From Telopea speciosissima (lineage: Eukaryota; Streptophyta; Magnoliopsida; Proteales; Proteaceae): 64,000 bases of DNA. Both the position numbers and the translations under genes were made by a program. The stretch is from contig NC_057923.1 of assembly GCF_018873765.1 (NCBI RefSeq), positions 60,010,593-60,074,592 of the forward strand. Reading direction: 5' to 3'. Numbering within the stretch: the stretch's first letter is position 1; each line of letters begins with the position of its first letter. The notes beneath the pieces were generated by a model. That model did not search any database. It was not told the origin of the DNA and saw nothing but the letters and a program-made list of their open reading frames with translations. This document shows, piece by piece, positions 54,690 to 64,000 of the stretch.

Positions 54690-55070
54690 AAGAAAACGTA
54701 GAAAATACAAAGAGTTATTGTGGTTTACACACCAATATAATATGCTACGTCCACAGGTGAAGCTGAAGATGTTTCACTATGTAATGAAAGAAAGTTACAA
54801 TAGAGATCTCTCAAGAACCCCAAAACGGCGTTGTTGCTCTTTCTTCTCAAAACCCTAACACGGAAACTCTCAAAACCTCACACCTTTACAACAAGACATG
54901 TGAAGAATATAATACTTGTCCATTGGGTCTTGCCCAAGCCTTCTGTTACCGTCATAGATCTCAAAAAAAAATCTCATTTGAATCGCCACCAAAATATGTC
55001 GAAGCGGATCAATCTTCGAAACGAGTACATGAATTCGACATACACATAACACTAAGTTGGTGTAGACAAT
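54690..55070 (-). mobile_element. Copia-type LTR piece, inverted relative to 55,340-56,400
   Basis: The reverse complement carries 'ttcttgagagatctc', 'tattatattggtgtgtaaac' and 'gtttcgaagattgatccgct', which match, in the same order, the segments on both sides of the solo LTR at 55,583-56,212. Plant copia LTRs often end with such 'ggtgtgtaaaccac' sequence. Confidence 0.6.
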
Positions 55071-55339
55071 ACTATGGAAGTCAAAGATCCCTCCAAAGGT
55101 TCAGGTATTCCTTTGGAAAACATGTATTAATGCAATTGCAGTCCATGTCAACCTCAGTAGAGAAAGGAGTATACAGCAAGCCCTAGTCGGCCAATAGGGA
55201 AGGTTACAACTTACAAGAGAAAGGGAAAGATTACATTGCCAAGAATACGTCCTATACATAAAAGGAAAACTACTGGAGTAGGGAAATCAAATATTGAGTC
55301 CCGCTGAATAAGATAACTGAATATTCGGTCAAGAGTGTG

Positions 55340-56400
55340 ACGTCTCAGATTCTTGTACTTGTTTCAAAGATTGGCCCGCTCCGACATTTTTGGTTGCAAT
55401 CCGAATATGATTTTTTCTGAGGTCTGTGATGATAATGGATAGCTTGGGGTATAATATGACCTGACTCGATGGATCGACTCGACTTAAAGGAGTATTTATA
55501 TGTTTTATCTTGTTGTGTAAGCAAGTAAAACAAATGAGATTTAATTGGGGGGTTTTTTCGAGTTAGGATTTCTGATGAAAATTGTTGGAATTTTCTAAAT
55601 AATGGTGTGGGACTAAAGTCCCACATATGAAAGATGATATCTTTTGGTTTATATATGTTTGTGATCTATTATCACATGTTATGTTTAGAAAGAATTATAC
55701 GGTGCACTTGCGAGCGAGGACGGTGACCATCCGAGCACGTACGCAAGGCGCAATGTGACGCTTTGATGGCGCACTTTGCACTTCGCAGGTATGTGGACTA
55801 GTGCGATGGTTAGGTTCCAACCATTGGATCAGTGTTTGATCATAAGGGTGCTGAGGATCCGACCATTGGATCGGTGACTAGTTAAAGGAGGGTGCAACCC
55901 TTGGAACAACATTGAGCCCAGTGATTGTGACCCATCCGAACAGCCATGTGAGCCCAATGGTTGTAACCCATACGAACAGTCAGGTCTAAGCCCACGAGTC
56001 CTGTCATTCAGACACAATAATTCTTATAGTTTTAAGGTGATTACTGTCTCTGCAAAATAGTAATTAAGTCCAGGCCTGCTTTATCTTGGGAGGCAGATTT
56101 GTTGTAATCCAATGCAGAAGTAAGGGTGCAAATACTGTCTTAAGGACAGAGTGTTCTCGTTCAACTCAGGCAGCCTCACCGTTCTCTCCTTTTTTATCTC
56201 AGATTTCTAACAAAAATTCTTGCCCCGACTTTTGATGTTCTTGAGAGATTTCCACTATAATTTTCGTTCATTATATAATGCATCATCTTCAATTTCGTTC
56301 TTGGACATAACACATCATATTGGTGTGTAAACCACGTTAAATCTCTGTGTCAATTTTGTTGTATTTGTTTCTTCGTGTTTCTTAGTGTTTGTTATAACAA
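55340..56400 (+). mobile_element. Copia-type LTR-like copy interrupted by a solo LTR
   Basis: The two halves (55,340-55,582 and 56,213-56,400) are collinear with the reverse complement of 55,070-54,690. The right half ends 'ggtgtgtaaaccacgttaaa', then 'tctctgtgtcaattttgttg'. The gap is exactly the element at 55,583-56,212. Confidence 0.6.
55578..56217 (+). mobile_element. Solo LTR (630 bp) with 5-bp target duplication
   Basis: It spans 55,583-56,212, starts TGTTGGAA, ends TTCTAACA (TG...CA, inverted), and is flanked by aaaat on both sides. It has no internal domain. It probably arose by recombination between the two LTRs of a full element. The interior contains two diverged repeats of 'accattggatcagtg' and 'gtgacccatccgaacag'. 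Confidence 0.88.
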
Positions 56401-57950
56401 ATTTAATAGATTTAATTTACACTGTACTTTTCTTCCATTACATAATGAATCCAAACCATTGGTCTCTGGAACTGATATGTTAATGATATATATTCTCGAC
56501 AACCATTGGTGGATTATTAGAAGAAGATACAACCATGAATCATGATGCTCATATGAGTTTGAGAGAAAACTGGACAAAACCAGTTTATAGCTATCTAGCT
56601 CTGTTGTTTCTAATAGACATGACGAAATAATTGTCTCCCTTTAGCTTGACATATAACTGTTTAATATCCTATATTTAACTTCCTCTGACTCCCTTTTTTT
56701 TTTTTTTTTTTGTTAATTTCTTTTTTGTTATTATATCGTCCCAAAAAAAAATAATTCAGTATCATAATAATTTAATTTTTTTGGTTTCTAGATTGAGTTG
56801 ACATGAATTTGGTAGACATGTACTGCCAAATGAATCTTCTAAACGAAATAGTTTTATCTACACATGATGAGAGTATATGGACTAAAATATTTTACAATCT
56901 TTTCAAAATTAGTCTTTTTACAATTAAGGGGAAAGTTTTTCTACAGTAGTTTGGGGTTTTAGCTGGGGGTGTCAAAAATTGGCCCGGCACTGGTAGGGCG
57001 GTTCTAAATCCATCACTTAAATTCCGATATCGGCTCAATTGATTACTAAATATTTTGGGCTTAAGCGTTAATCGATTAAAAAGTTTTCCTTAAGTCATAT
57101 TTTGGGCTCAAGTATCAATCGTTCAAGGAATTTCCCTTCATAGTAACTTAAGAAAAACTTTATCCTAAAATTAATAGATTGCGAACAAAATTTCATCACC
57201 TAGGGTGAAGAGAGATAATTTGATCATGAATTTTATCATTAAAACTATAACAAGTCTAATCCTTTGATTCAGCGTATTATTCAAAGGATGATCTCTCTTT
57301 CTTTTTGATTCACCGGATAAAAGAGCACATGATTCAGATGTTGCTTCTTTAGACGTGAAAGTTTCCACTCTCTATCATCCAAAGTTTGAAGTACCCTTCC
57401 TCAATCAAATTAGAGAGTAAAAAATACCATGGCTTAAGAGATTCTCTCTTCACCATGGATGAAGAAAAACTTGATCCTTATAAAAGAAAGGATCATTTGA
57501 CCTATGTTGTAGGTATGAATAATATTCTCAAATTGACTAGGGTTGATCTGGCCTGGCTAACAGGCTAGGTATTGAGAAAGGTCAACATCTTGATTGCAGC
57601 CTTATTAATATGGCATGTGTCATGCAACCACGTTTGGCCACATTCTTCTTACCATCACTTGATCTCAACCCCCTCTCATCAAAATACCCCTTCAAATGTG
57701 AAAGCAAATGGTTGGTGAAGACAATTTGCCTCTCAAACCCACAAAGTAATACTCATTCATTAGTCAATATTCAAGAAAGCTCAGCTTCTAGCTTTCTCTC
57801 CTTATATGAAAACAAAAAAATATATATCAGAAACGTCTCAAAACCGTCTAGCTTCTACGAATTATGTCACCCAATCTTAGGAAGAACACCACCAAACCCC
57901 CCATCCCTTCCATATGATTCTATCCACAAATTGTGAGAAAACTCTGAGAG
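56401..57950. other. Intergenic, nothing supported
   Basis: AT-rich, with a poly-T run at about 56,693-56,711 and a 'gggtgtcaaaaattgg' MITE-end scrap at 56,967. The plus-strand frame 57,610-57,936 has ordinary composition but no recognised family, start context or exon partners. Confidence 0.35.
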
Positions 57951-57954
57951 TCAC

Positions 57955-58231
57955 ACCTATTAATAGGGATATAAATGAATAGCCAAAATCCATTTCTATA
58001 TTCGTGTTCGTATCTATTTAGCACTATTTGAATTCATCCGAAAACTAAATGAATACGGATATGGATAGGCTATAACTATCCGAAAAACTATATTTACATG
58101 TAAATGGATAAAATATCCGATCCGTATCTGTTTAGCACTATTCAAATCCGTTTAAAAGCTAATCAAATGTGGATGCGGATATAGCACTATCCGAGCTGAA
58201 TCCGATCCGTTTACATCCCCTACCTATTAAT
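57955..58231. mobile_element. ~257-bp MITE of the 'gggatgtaaacgg' family
   Basis: The flanks acctattaat (57,955-57,964 and 58,222-58,231) are identical. The element starts agggatataaatgaat and ends ccgtttacatcccct. The interior has 'tccgatccgtatctgttta' phrases in common with 8204-8835 and 22,720-23,153. Confidence 0.85.
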
Positions 58232-58498
58232 ACCAAAAATTAAAGTCAAAAAGTCTTTCTAAACTATATCTAAAGTCCTACTCTAGCTGTTAAGGTAGAA
58301 GATATGGAGAGAAGGCCAGGGAAACCCAAAAAAGGACAAATAATTGGATCATTCAAGAACAAATCCACACATTCAGTCATCCACACCTAATAGGAATATT
58401 AAAATAAGAGAAAGAGAAATAGTTTCTTCTAATTACGATGGTTCACGTCTATAACCTGTTTGGACCTCGTGATCATAACCATTTTGAATTTATTTAAG

Positions 58499-59005
58499 GC
58501 TGCGTTTGGTTGCATTTGGAATGAGATCATCTCATTCTAGAAGATCCTCATCCTTCGGATCTAGCTATTCATACTTTATTCTTTCAATTTCTTATTCACA
58601 CAAATAATTTGTTGAAGATTTTTTGTACTTAGCAAACGTTTTCATGTACAGCCGTGTATGTGCACGATCTGCATTAAATGCAGTCAGATTGACATAAATG
58701 CTAATCCGAAATAACATAAAAATCCATGTCCCCTTTATTTGATGGAGTTGATGGGAGAATCTCCCATGTACCCTGTCTGGGCCAGTTCTCCAGTCCCTTT
58801 AATACGGGGATGCAATGACCCCCCTACCCTTGTCCAAACACTCTACACGGGTGGGGTGTACCCCCCTCCTCCTTATTAGATGGACTAGGGAGTTGGGCCG
58901 GGCAAGGAACTGGAGGAGATAATTTTTCGTGTATGAATATCTTCCCCTAAAAAAATTTAAAAATAAATTGGAACAGTTCCAACCCAAATGACAGCCAAAC
59001 GCAGC
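58499..59005. mobile_element. MITE directly upstream of HSFB3
   Basis: Starts gctgcgtttggttgcatttg and ends caaatgacagccaaacgcagc, which are inverted with few mismatches. Both flanks read tttaag. The interior includes a further G/C-run-rich stretch ('gaccccccta', 'gtacccccctcc'). The right edge is 65 bases from the HSFB3 TATA box. Confidence 0.75.
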
Positions 59006-59070
59006 TTTAAGACTATGTAACAGTTGAGTGCAAAATGGAGATATATTGTGCAGTTCTTTCTGACGGGAGC

Positions 59071-59078
59071 TATATAAG
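59071..59078 (+). promoter_or_regulatory. Candidate TATA box of HSFB3
   Basis: tatataag lies 286 bases before the ATG, implying a leader of about 250 bases. The leader is CT-rich (59,240-59,330). No perfect heat-shock element was found between the MITE edge and the TATA box. Confidence 0.5.
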
Positions 59079-59363
59079 AAGAGGTGGACTTTGTTCAGAC
59101 GTTTCAAACAATTCTTCATTAATTTCTTCTTCTATTTTCAAGATTTTCAAGATTAGAGAAGACCAAGAGCCTTCCTCCTCACATTTCTCATGAACTGTGG
59201 AATCGTGTTGGGTTTCTATTGTTGGGATTGGGAGTTTTTAAATTCCCTCCTCCTCTTCTCCAGCTAAGACATCCTTCCTCCCTCCCTCTTCTTTCTCAGT
59301 TTTATTGATTTTCTCTTCTCTTTACTGTAAATAATATATAGAGAATTTAAAGACCAAAAAACC

Positions 59364-60145
59364 ATGGCTCTGGCAATCATCACTGAAGAACATGATTTTG
59401 ATAAAGGTCTATTAGAAGAATATGTTAGGAGATCCTCTCCACCACCTTTCTTGTCCAAGACTTACATGCTCGTCGAAGATCCGACCACTGACGACATAAT
59501 CTCTTGGAACGCCGATGGAACTTCTTTCGTAGTATGGAAACCTGCCGAGTTTGCAGGTGATTTACTTCCAACTCTCTTCAAGCACTCCAATTTCGCAAGT
59601 TTCGTCCGACAACTCAATACATATGTAAGTATTAATTCATCCTTAAAAGCTAGCCGTTACAAAAAAGGTGTCCAAATACTGAATAATATTTTATTTTATA
59701 GGGATTCCGGAAAGTCACAACCAATAGGTGGGAGTTCTGTAATGACATGTTTCGAAGAGGTTCAAGGAATTTGTTATGCAAAATCCGGCGAAGAAAAGCA
59801 TGGACGAATAAGGGTTCTCATAACACCGCCACTGCACCAACCCAAATAGCACCACAAGAGTCTGATGAAGAGGGAGGATCGACATCGTCCTCTTCGTCTG
59901 GTTACAGCAGCATCTTTAATGAAAATAAGAGATTGAAGACAGAGAATGGAGTTTTAAGCTCAGAGCTTATAAATATGAAGAAGAAGTGTCAAGAACTACT
60001 TGATTTGGTGGCTATTTTTACTGGTTCAAAGAATGATAAAGAAGAAGATAAAAGGCCAAAGCTTTTTGGAGTAAGGTTGGAAGTTCCAATGGAGATCAGG
60101 AAGAGAAAGAAGGCAGAGATTAGTGAGAATTATCTCCAGATTTAA
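59364..60145 (+). CDS. HSFB3: Class B heat-shock transcription factor
   Basis: Two exons, 59364-59624 and 59702-60145, give 234 aa. The intron (77 bases, phase 0) splits the DNA-binding domain after QLNTY, the conserved intron site of plant HSFs. The DNA-binding domain spans about 26-118 ([15 protein letters not shown] ... [20 protein letters not shown]). A Ser-rich linker follows, then a short heptad coiled coil ([17 protein letters not shown] ...) for trimerisation without the class A insertion. The motif KLFGVRLE at about 207-214 is the class B repression motif, next to a basic RKRKK patch likely to be the nuclear signal. No activator AHA motif is seen. Class B factors bind heat-shock elements but generally repress or tune transcription. 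The subclass B3 call rests on the short length and overall layout. All key elements are intact. Confidence 0.9.
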
Positions 60146-61528
60146 TTATCTTAATTTAAAGAAGTAATTAAGACACTTAACAAGCAAGTGGCTTAAGATC
60201 TTCTGCAAATATCTAAATGGGAAAATCTCAGCCTAATTAACCATGTCTGTAATTATATCCCAAAAGCATTAACTTTGAATTCTTGTTTTACTGTAATACT
60301 TTTCCGAAGGCTCTGTTTGGTTTGTACACCGAGTTAAAGCACTGTGGACTGTATTGAAATCTATATTTTTGGTAATTGACAAACCGTGGAGCAGAGAAAG
60401 TCAAGTGTAGGTAGCCACCAAACTCAAGCTCATGACAGCTTTGGACGGGTAGAGACAAACAGAGCCTAACTTTTGTAATTTTGTTTATTCCATATGGGCT
60501 TTGGCTTTTATAATTTTTTCTTGGGTCAATGTTCTTTGTGCCGCAGCGCAGGATGCACCCAGACACATAAAGGCGGTATTTCCATCATTTAGGGGGATGG
60601 GACGACCATTTTGCCCACCCCATTTGTCTGGGCTCAACCTCTTTATTTCACACTATGACATAACAATCCTTGTTATAGAATTGATCATTAATATTATGGA
60701 TTAGAGAAGAGTTTGGTTCACGTGCACGTACGGTTAGGTGATGACATCTGTCTTTCTGTTTTCATAAATACTCTTTCGTGCACTCTTAATGAAAGATGTG
60801 GAATAGATGTTAACTCTGGGTAGGTGAACTAGTCTCACTAAGGGAGGTTAACAAGTAAACTCAAGTGGATTTTTTTAAAGATTACTTGGTTGTAATTGAA
60901 TCTCTTGGGTGAGAGTAGGTCCTATCTAATTGCAGGTCTTCACACTTGAGGAACTTATAGTAAGGCATAAGCATCAAGGTTTAAAAACTTGATCGGAGAG
61001 AAATTAATCTCAAGAAACAATTAATGAATTTAAAGAAAGAACTTTCTAATCAATAACTGGTGGCTTAAGCAAGAATCATTTGTAACAAAAGTTGATGATA
61101 TGAAAATAGTATTTGATAATTAATACAAGAAAAAATATTACAGCATGCCCTGTGCTTTTTGCCATGTGAAAGAGTGATGTAGCAATTCTCTGCATTAGAA
61201 GTATAGAAAACGATGTGGATTATTCATACGTCAAATTTTAGATTGATCAAAATTAATATATCGTGTTCTATGTATCTAAAACCTCTTGTGTATTTCCATT
61301 CACCATTTAGCAGTACCTGGGTGATCTCTGATTTTTTTTTCAATAGAATCAAGTTGTGTTTCTTTTAATGCATTCTTAGAATTTAGAATGCATTGTTAAC
61401 ATAGAATGAGAATGTCATTTGGAACAGACTATTCTCGTTCTCAGCCAGAAGGTGGATGGGGTAGATAGCGCATTTTAGAATGGGTCGCCTCTAATAATTC
61501 TTTATTATCCATGAATGAGAATGCATAT
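60146..61528. other. Downstream of HSFB3; two MITE-like blocks
   Basis: 60,309-60,475 opens 'aggctctgtttggtttgt' and closes 'gagacaaacagagcct', an inverted pair, so a MITE lies within 200 bases of the HSFB3 stop. A diverged copy of the 21,462 MITE starts near 60,525. The remainder shows no gene. Confidence 0.6.
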
Positions 61529-62630
61529 GTTTGTACCCAAATTCCACAAATTGGGATTCAGTTATGTGTACCATAGGGCCGTGCGTTGCACGCTGCCAAG
61601 GAGTTACCATTTTAAAATTTGATTTAACCAAGTGGAAAGGTGGGACCTGCCATGACCATAGATGGTGGGAGGTTATAAACCCCACATGGCCACATGGCAC
61701 AAGGGATAAGCATTTTTGGAGTGAAGTGGCCCCAATCAAGGAAGCAAGTGGAATGGTTGGTTATGGGAGTTACCAAGTCTATCTTCTATAAAAGACAAAG
61801 CCAAGCAAAAGAGGGAGGACAGCACTCAACGGATCAACCCAACACAATCTGCATTTTATCTTTATTTTATCATTTCCAGTCTTTATCTTTCAAGATGTAA
61901 TCATTCATCTCTTCTATAATTTTTACTGGAGTTGGATTCCAGCCACCAATGCCTCATTGGTTTGTGTTTCAAGGGACATTCATGTAGGCCTTGCATGGAG
62001 AATAACTCCAGCAACCATGTCTTCTGGCCCGTGTTTCAAAAGACAACCATCATCAAAATCAAGTTTGCAAGCTTCGACAGATCATCGCTAAGCAAGATGT
62101 GGGAACTTCAACAGATACGCTACTGGCAACAAGAGATTTGGTGTGGTTAGCGTAGTTAATTAACACCAAGTTGTACATGTTCAACAGTCCGTAGACGGCA
62201 AGTGTAAGTGTCTTCAATGGCTATGTAATTGTCAAGCAACAATTTGATTTTCAATCTTCTTCTTTGCTTTGTCCATTGTGATTTGCTTTTACTCAAAAGA
62301 CCTTAGAGCTACTCAGGCATGGAAGGATCCCCTTCTTGTCCTAGTTCGAAGTCAAAACGGGCCATTTTCGACCTCTTAGAAACGGTCGTTTCGCCAGTCA
62401 GGACAGGCCATTTTGTCTCGATCTGAAGGTAGAACTGACCGTTCCGTTAATCAGGATAGGCCGTTTCGTCTCAGTTTGAAGTTAGAACGGACCGTTTCGT
62501 CCTGGTCGGAAGCTAAGACCGGCCGTTTCCAGTTCCGTTTGGGCCTGCGTCAAAGGCCCTGGCACGCCCGCACTACTTCTACCACGTGCGTTGTGCCCCT
62601 GTGTGTGGGTGTTGGATTTTTTCACCAACA
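61529..62630 (+). mobile_element. 5' LTR (1102 bp) of an LTR element
   Basis: Begins TGTTTGTACCC, ends CACCAACA, and is repeated at 62,863 onwards. TATAAAAG at 61,787-61,794 is a plausible LTR promoter. The 3' part carries four or five short imperfect repeats of 'ggccgtttcgtc' type (62,340-62,530). Long minus-strand frames exist in both LTRs but have no recognisable protein character. Confidence 0.88.
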
Positions 62631-62862
62631 CATTTTGGCACGCCCGGTGGGATGCCAGAAAGCAAAATCATGATGGTTCAAGGAAGAAGAAGTATCGATG
62701 AAGGATCCCATCCCTGAATCAGGCAAACCAAGGGCAGCAATATCCATTCCTGACAGTGGCGTCGTATTTCAGTCAAGAGCTCAAATTGGAGACTGATTAA
62801 AATACATCCACAATCCCATTCGAACTTGTGTGGCCTCGTTCAAACGGGATTGTGAGGGGCGT
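62631..62862 (+). mobile_element. Internal region of the LTR element, only 232 bp
   Basis: Immediately after the 5' LTR comes cattttggcacgcccggtgg, in the position of a primer-binding site (starting TGGC); the matching tRNA was not identified. No gag or pol is present. Just before the 3' LTR, 'cacaatcccattcgaac' and 'gttcaaacgggattgtg' form a 17-bp stem, followed by the purine tract gaggggcg. The element must be non-autonomous or internally deleted. Confidence 0.8.
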
Positions 62863-64000
62863 TGTTTGTACCCAAATTCCACAAATTGGGATTCGATTAT
62901 GTGTGCCATAGGGCCGTGCATTGCACGCTGCCAAGGAGTTACCATTTTAAATTTTGATTTAACCAAGTGAAAAGGTGGGACCTGCCATGACCATAGATGG
63001 TGGGAGGTTTCAAACCCCACATGGCCACATGGCACAAGGGATAAGCATTTTTGGAGTGAAAGTGGCCCCAATCAAGGAAGCAAGTGGAATGGTTGGTTAT
63101 GCGAGTTACCAAGTCTATCTTCTATAAAAGACAAAGCCAAGCAAAAGAGGGAGGACAGCACTCAACGGATCAACCCAACACAATCTGCATTTTATCTTTA
63201 TTTTATCATTTCCAGTCTTTATCTTTCAGAATGTAATCATTCATCCCTTCTGTAATTTTTGCTGGAGTTGGGTTCTAGCCACCAATGCCTCATTGGCTTA
63301 TGTTTCAAGGAGCATTCTTGTAGGCCTAGCATGGAGAATAACTCCAGCAATGATGTCTTCTGGCCCGTGTTTCAAAAGACAACCATCATCAGAATCAAGT
63401 TTGCAAGCTTCGACATATCATCGCTAAGCAAGATGTGGGAACTTCAACAGATACGCTACTGGCAACAAGAGATTTGGTGTGGTTAGCGTAGTTTAACACC
63501 AAGTTGTACATGTTCAACAGTCCGTAGACGGCAAGTGTAAGTGTCTTCAATGGCTATGTACTTGTCAAGCAACAATTTGATTTTCAATCTTCTTCTTTGC
63601 TTTGTCCATTGCGATTTGCTTTTACTCAAAAGACCTTAGAGCTACTCAGGCATGGAAGGATCCCCTTCTCGTCTTGGTTCGAAGTCAGAATGGGTTGTTT
63701 TCGACCTCTTAGAAATGACCATTTCGCCAGTCAGGACAAGCCGTTTTGTCTCGGTCTGAAGGTAGAACAGGCCGTTCCGTCAATCAGGACAGGCCGTTTC
63801 GTCTCAGTCTGAAGTTAGAACGAACCGTTTCGTCCAGGTCGAAAGCTAAGACCGGCCGTTTCCAGTTCCATTTGGGCTTGCGTCAAAGGCCCTGGCACAC
63901 CCGCGCTACTTCCACCACAGCAAGTGTAAGTGTCTTCAATGGCTATGTAATTGTCAAGCAACAATTTGATTTTCAATCATCTTCTTTGCTTTGTCCACCA
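62863..64000 (+). mobile_element. 3' LTR with internal tandem duplication, cut by the window end
   Basis: It aligns with the 5' LTR from TGTTTGTACCC to about 63,919 ('gctacttccaccac'). It then restarts with gcaagtgtaagtgtcttc, first seen at 63,531, instead of continuing as the 5' LTR does ('gtgcgttgtgcccc'). A unit of about 389 bp is therefore duplicated. The end lies outside the window. Confidence 0.85.

Noticed and set aside
61491-63071. Two similar minus-strand frames (82 and 96 codons) sharing SLQKCLSLVPCGHVGF
   Set aside because: The likeness comes from their lying in the two LTR copies, antisense to the element, with no domain. It is duplication, not a gene family.

Overview
This window is nuclear DNA from a flowering plant. 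It is AT-rich and gene-poor. Its genes have GT-AG introns, often several kilobases long, and encode plant-type proteins: a chloroplast NADPH-thioredoxin reductase C, a class B heat-shock factor and an ABCG half-transporter. The DNA between and within the genes is packed with miniature inverted-repeat elements (MITEs), tRNA-derived SINEs including Au SINE, RTE- and L1-type LINE fragments, and LTR retrotransposon pieces. Nothing looks grass-like. A non-grass angiosperm fits, but the species cannot be named from sequence alone.

Five genes could be reconstructed exon by exon, each giving an uninterrupted reading frame across its splice sites. (1) 2536-5610, minus: a choline-transporter-like (CTL) membrane protein, 5 exons, 549 aa. 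(2) 14712-17840, minus: a small basic conserved protein, 3 exons, 88 aa. (3) 24026-29963, plus: an ABCG half-transporter of the ABCG11/12/13/15 group, 9 exons, 698 aa, with one GC-AG intron. (4) 31121-48778, minus: NTRC, the fused thioredoxin reductase-thioredoxin of plastids, 10 exons, about 527 aa spread over 17.7 kb. (5) 59364-60145, plus: heat-shock factor HSFB3-like, 2 exons, 234 aa.

Layout. 1-2535 is repeat-like non-coding DNA, and 2536-5610 is the CTL gene. 5611-14711 holds a CT-rich tandem array, several MITEs, a decayed tRNA-Lys-like sequence and a possibly organelle-derived block. 14712-17840 is the small gene. 17841-24025 holds nested repeats and the ABCG upstream region. 24026-29963 is the ABCG gene and 31121-48778 is NTRC. 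The NTRC introns contain a 1.26-kb foldback element, a cluster of captured gene fragments, Au SINE copies, a LINE end and a gypsy-like segment with tandem repeats. 48779-59005 is almost wholly transposon-derived (MITEs, RTE, L1, a solo LTR). 59364-60145 is HSFB3. 61529 to the window end is an LTR element with a very short internal region.

The genes are not an operon or an obvious functional cluster: lipid/wax export, plastid redox control, choline-type transport and heat-stress transcription are independent functions. I found no evidence for an undescribed multi-gene system. The most interesting structures are the long foldback inside an NTRC intron, the chimeric gene-fragment cluster in another NTRC intron, a nested insertion whose empty site survives elsewhere in the window, and the LTR element with the short interior.
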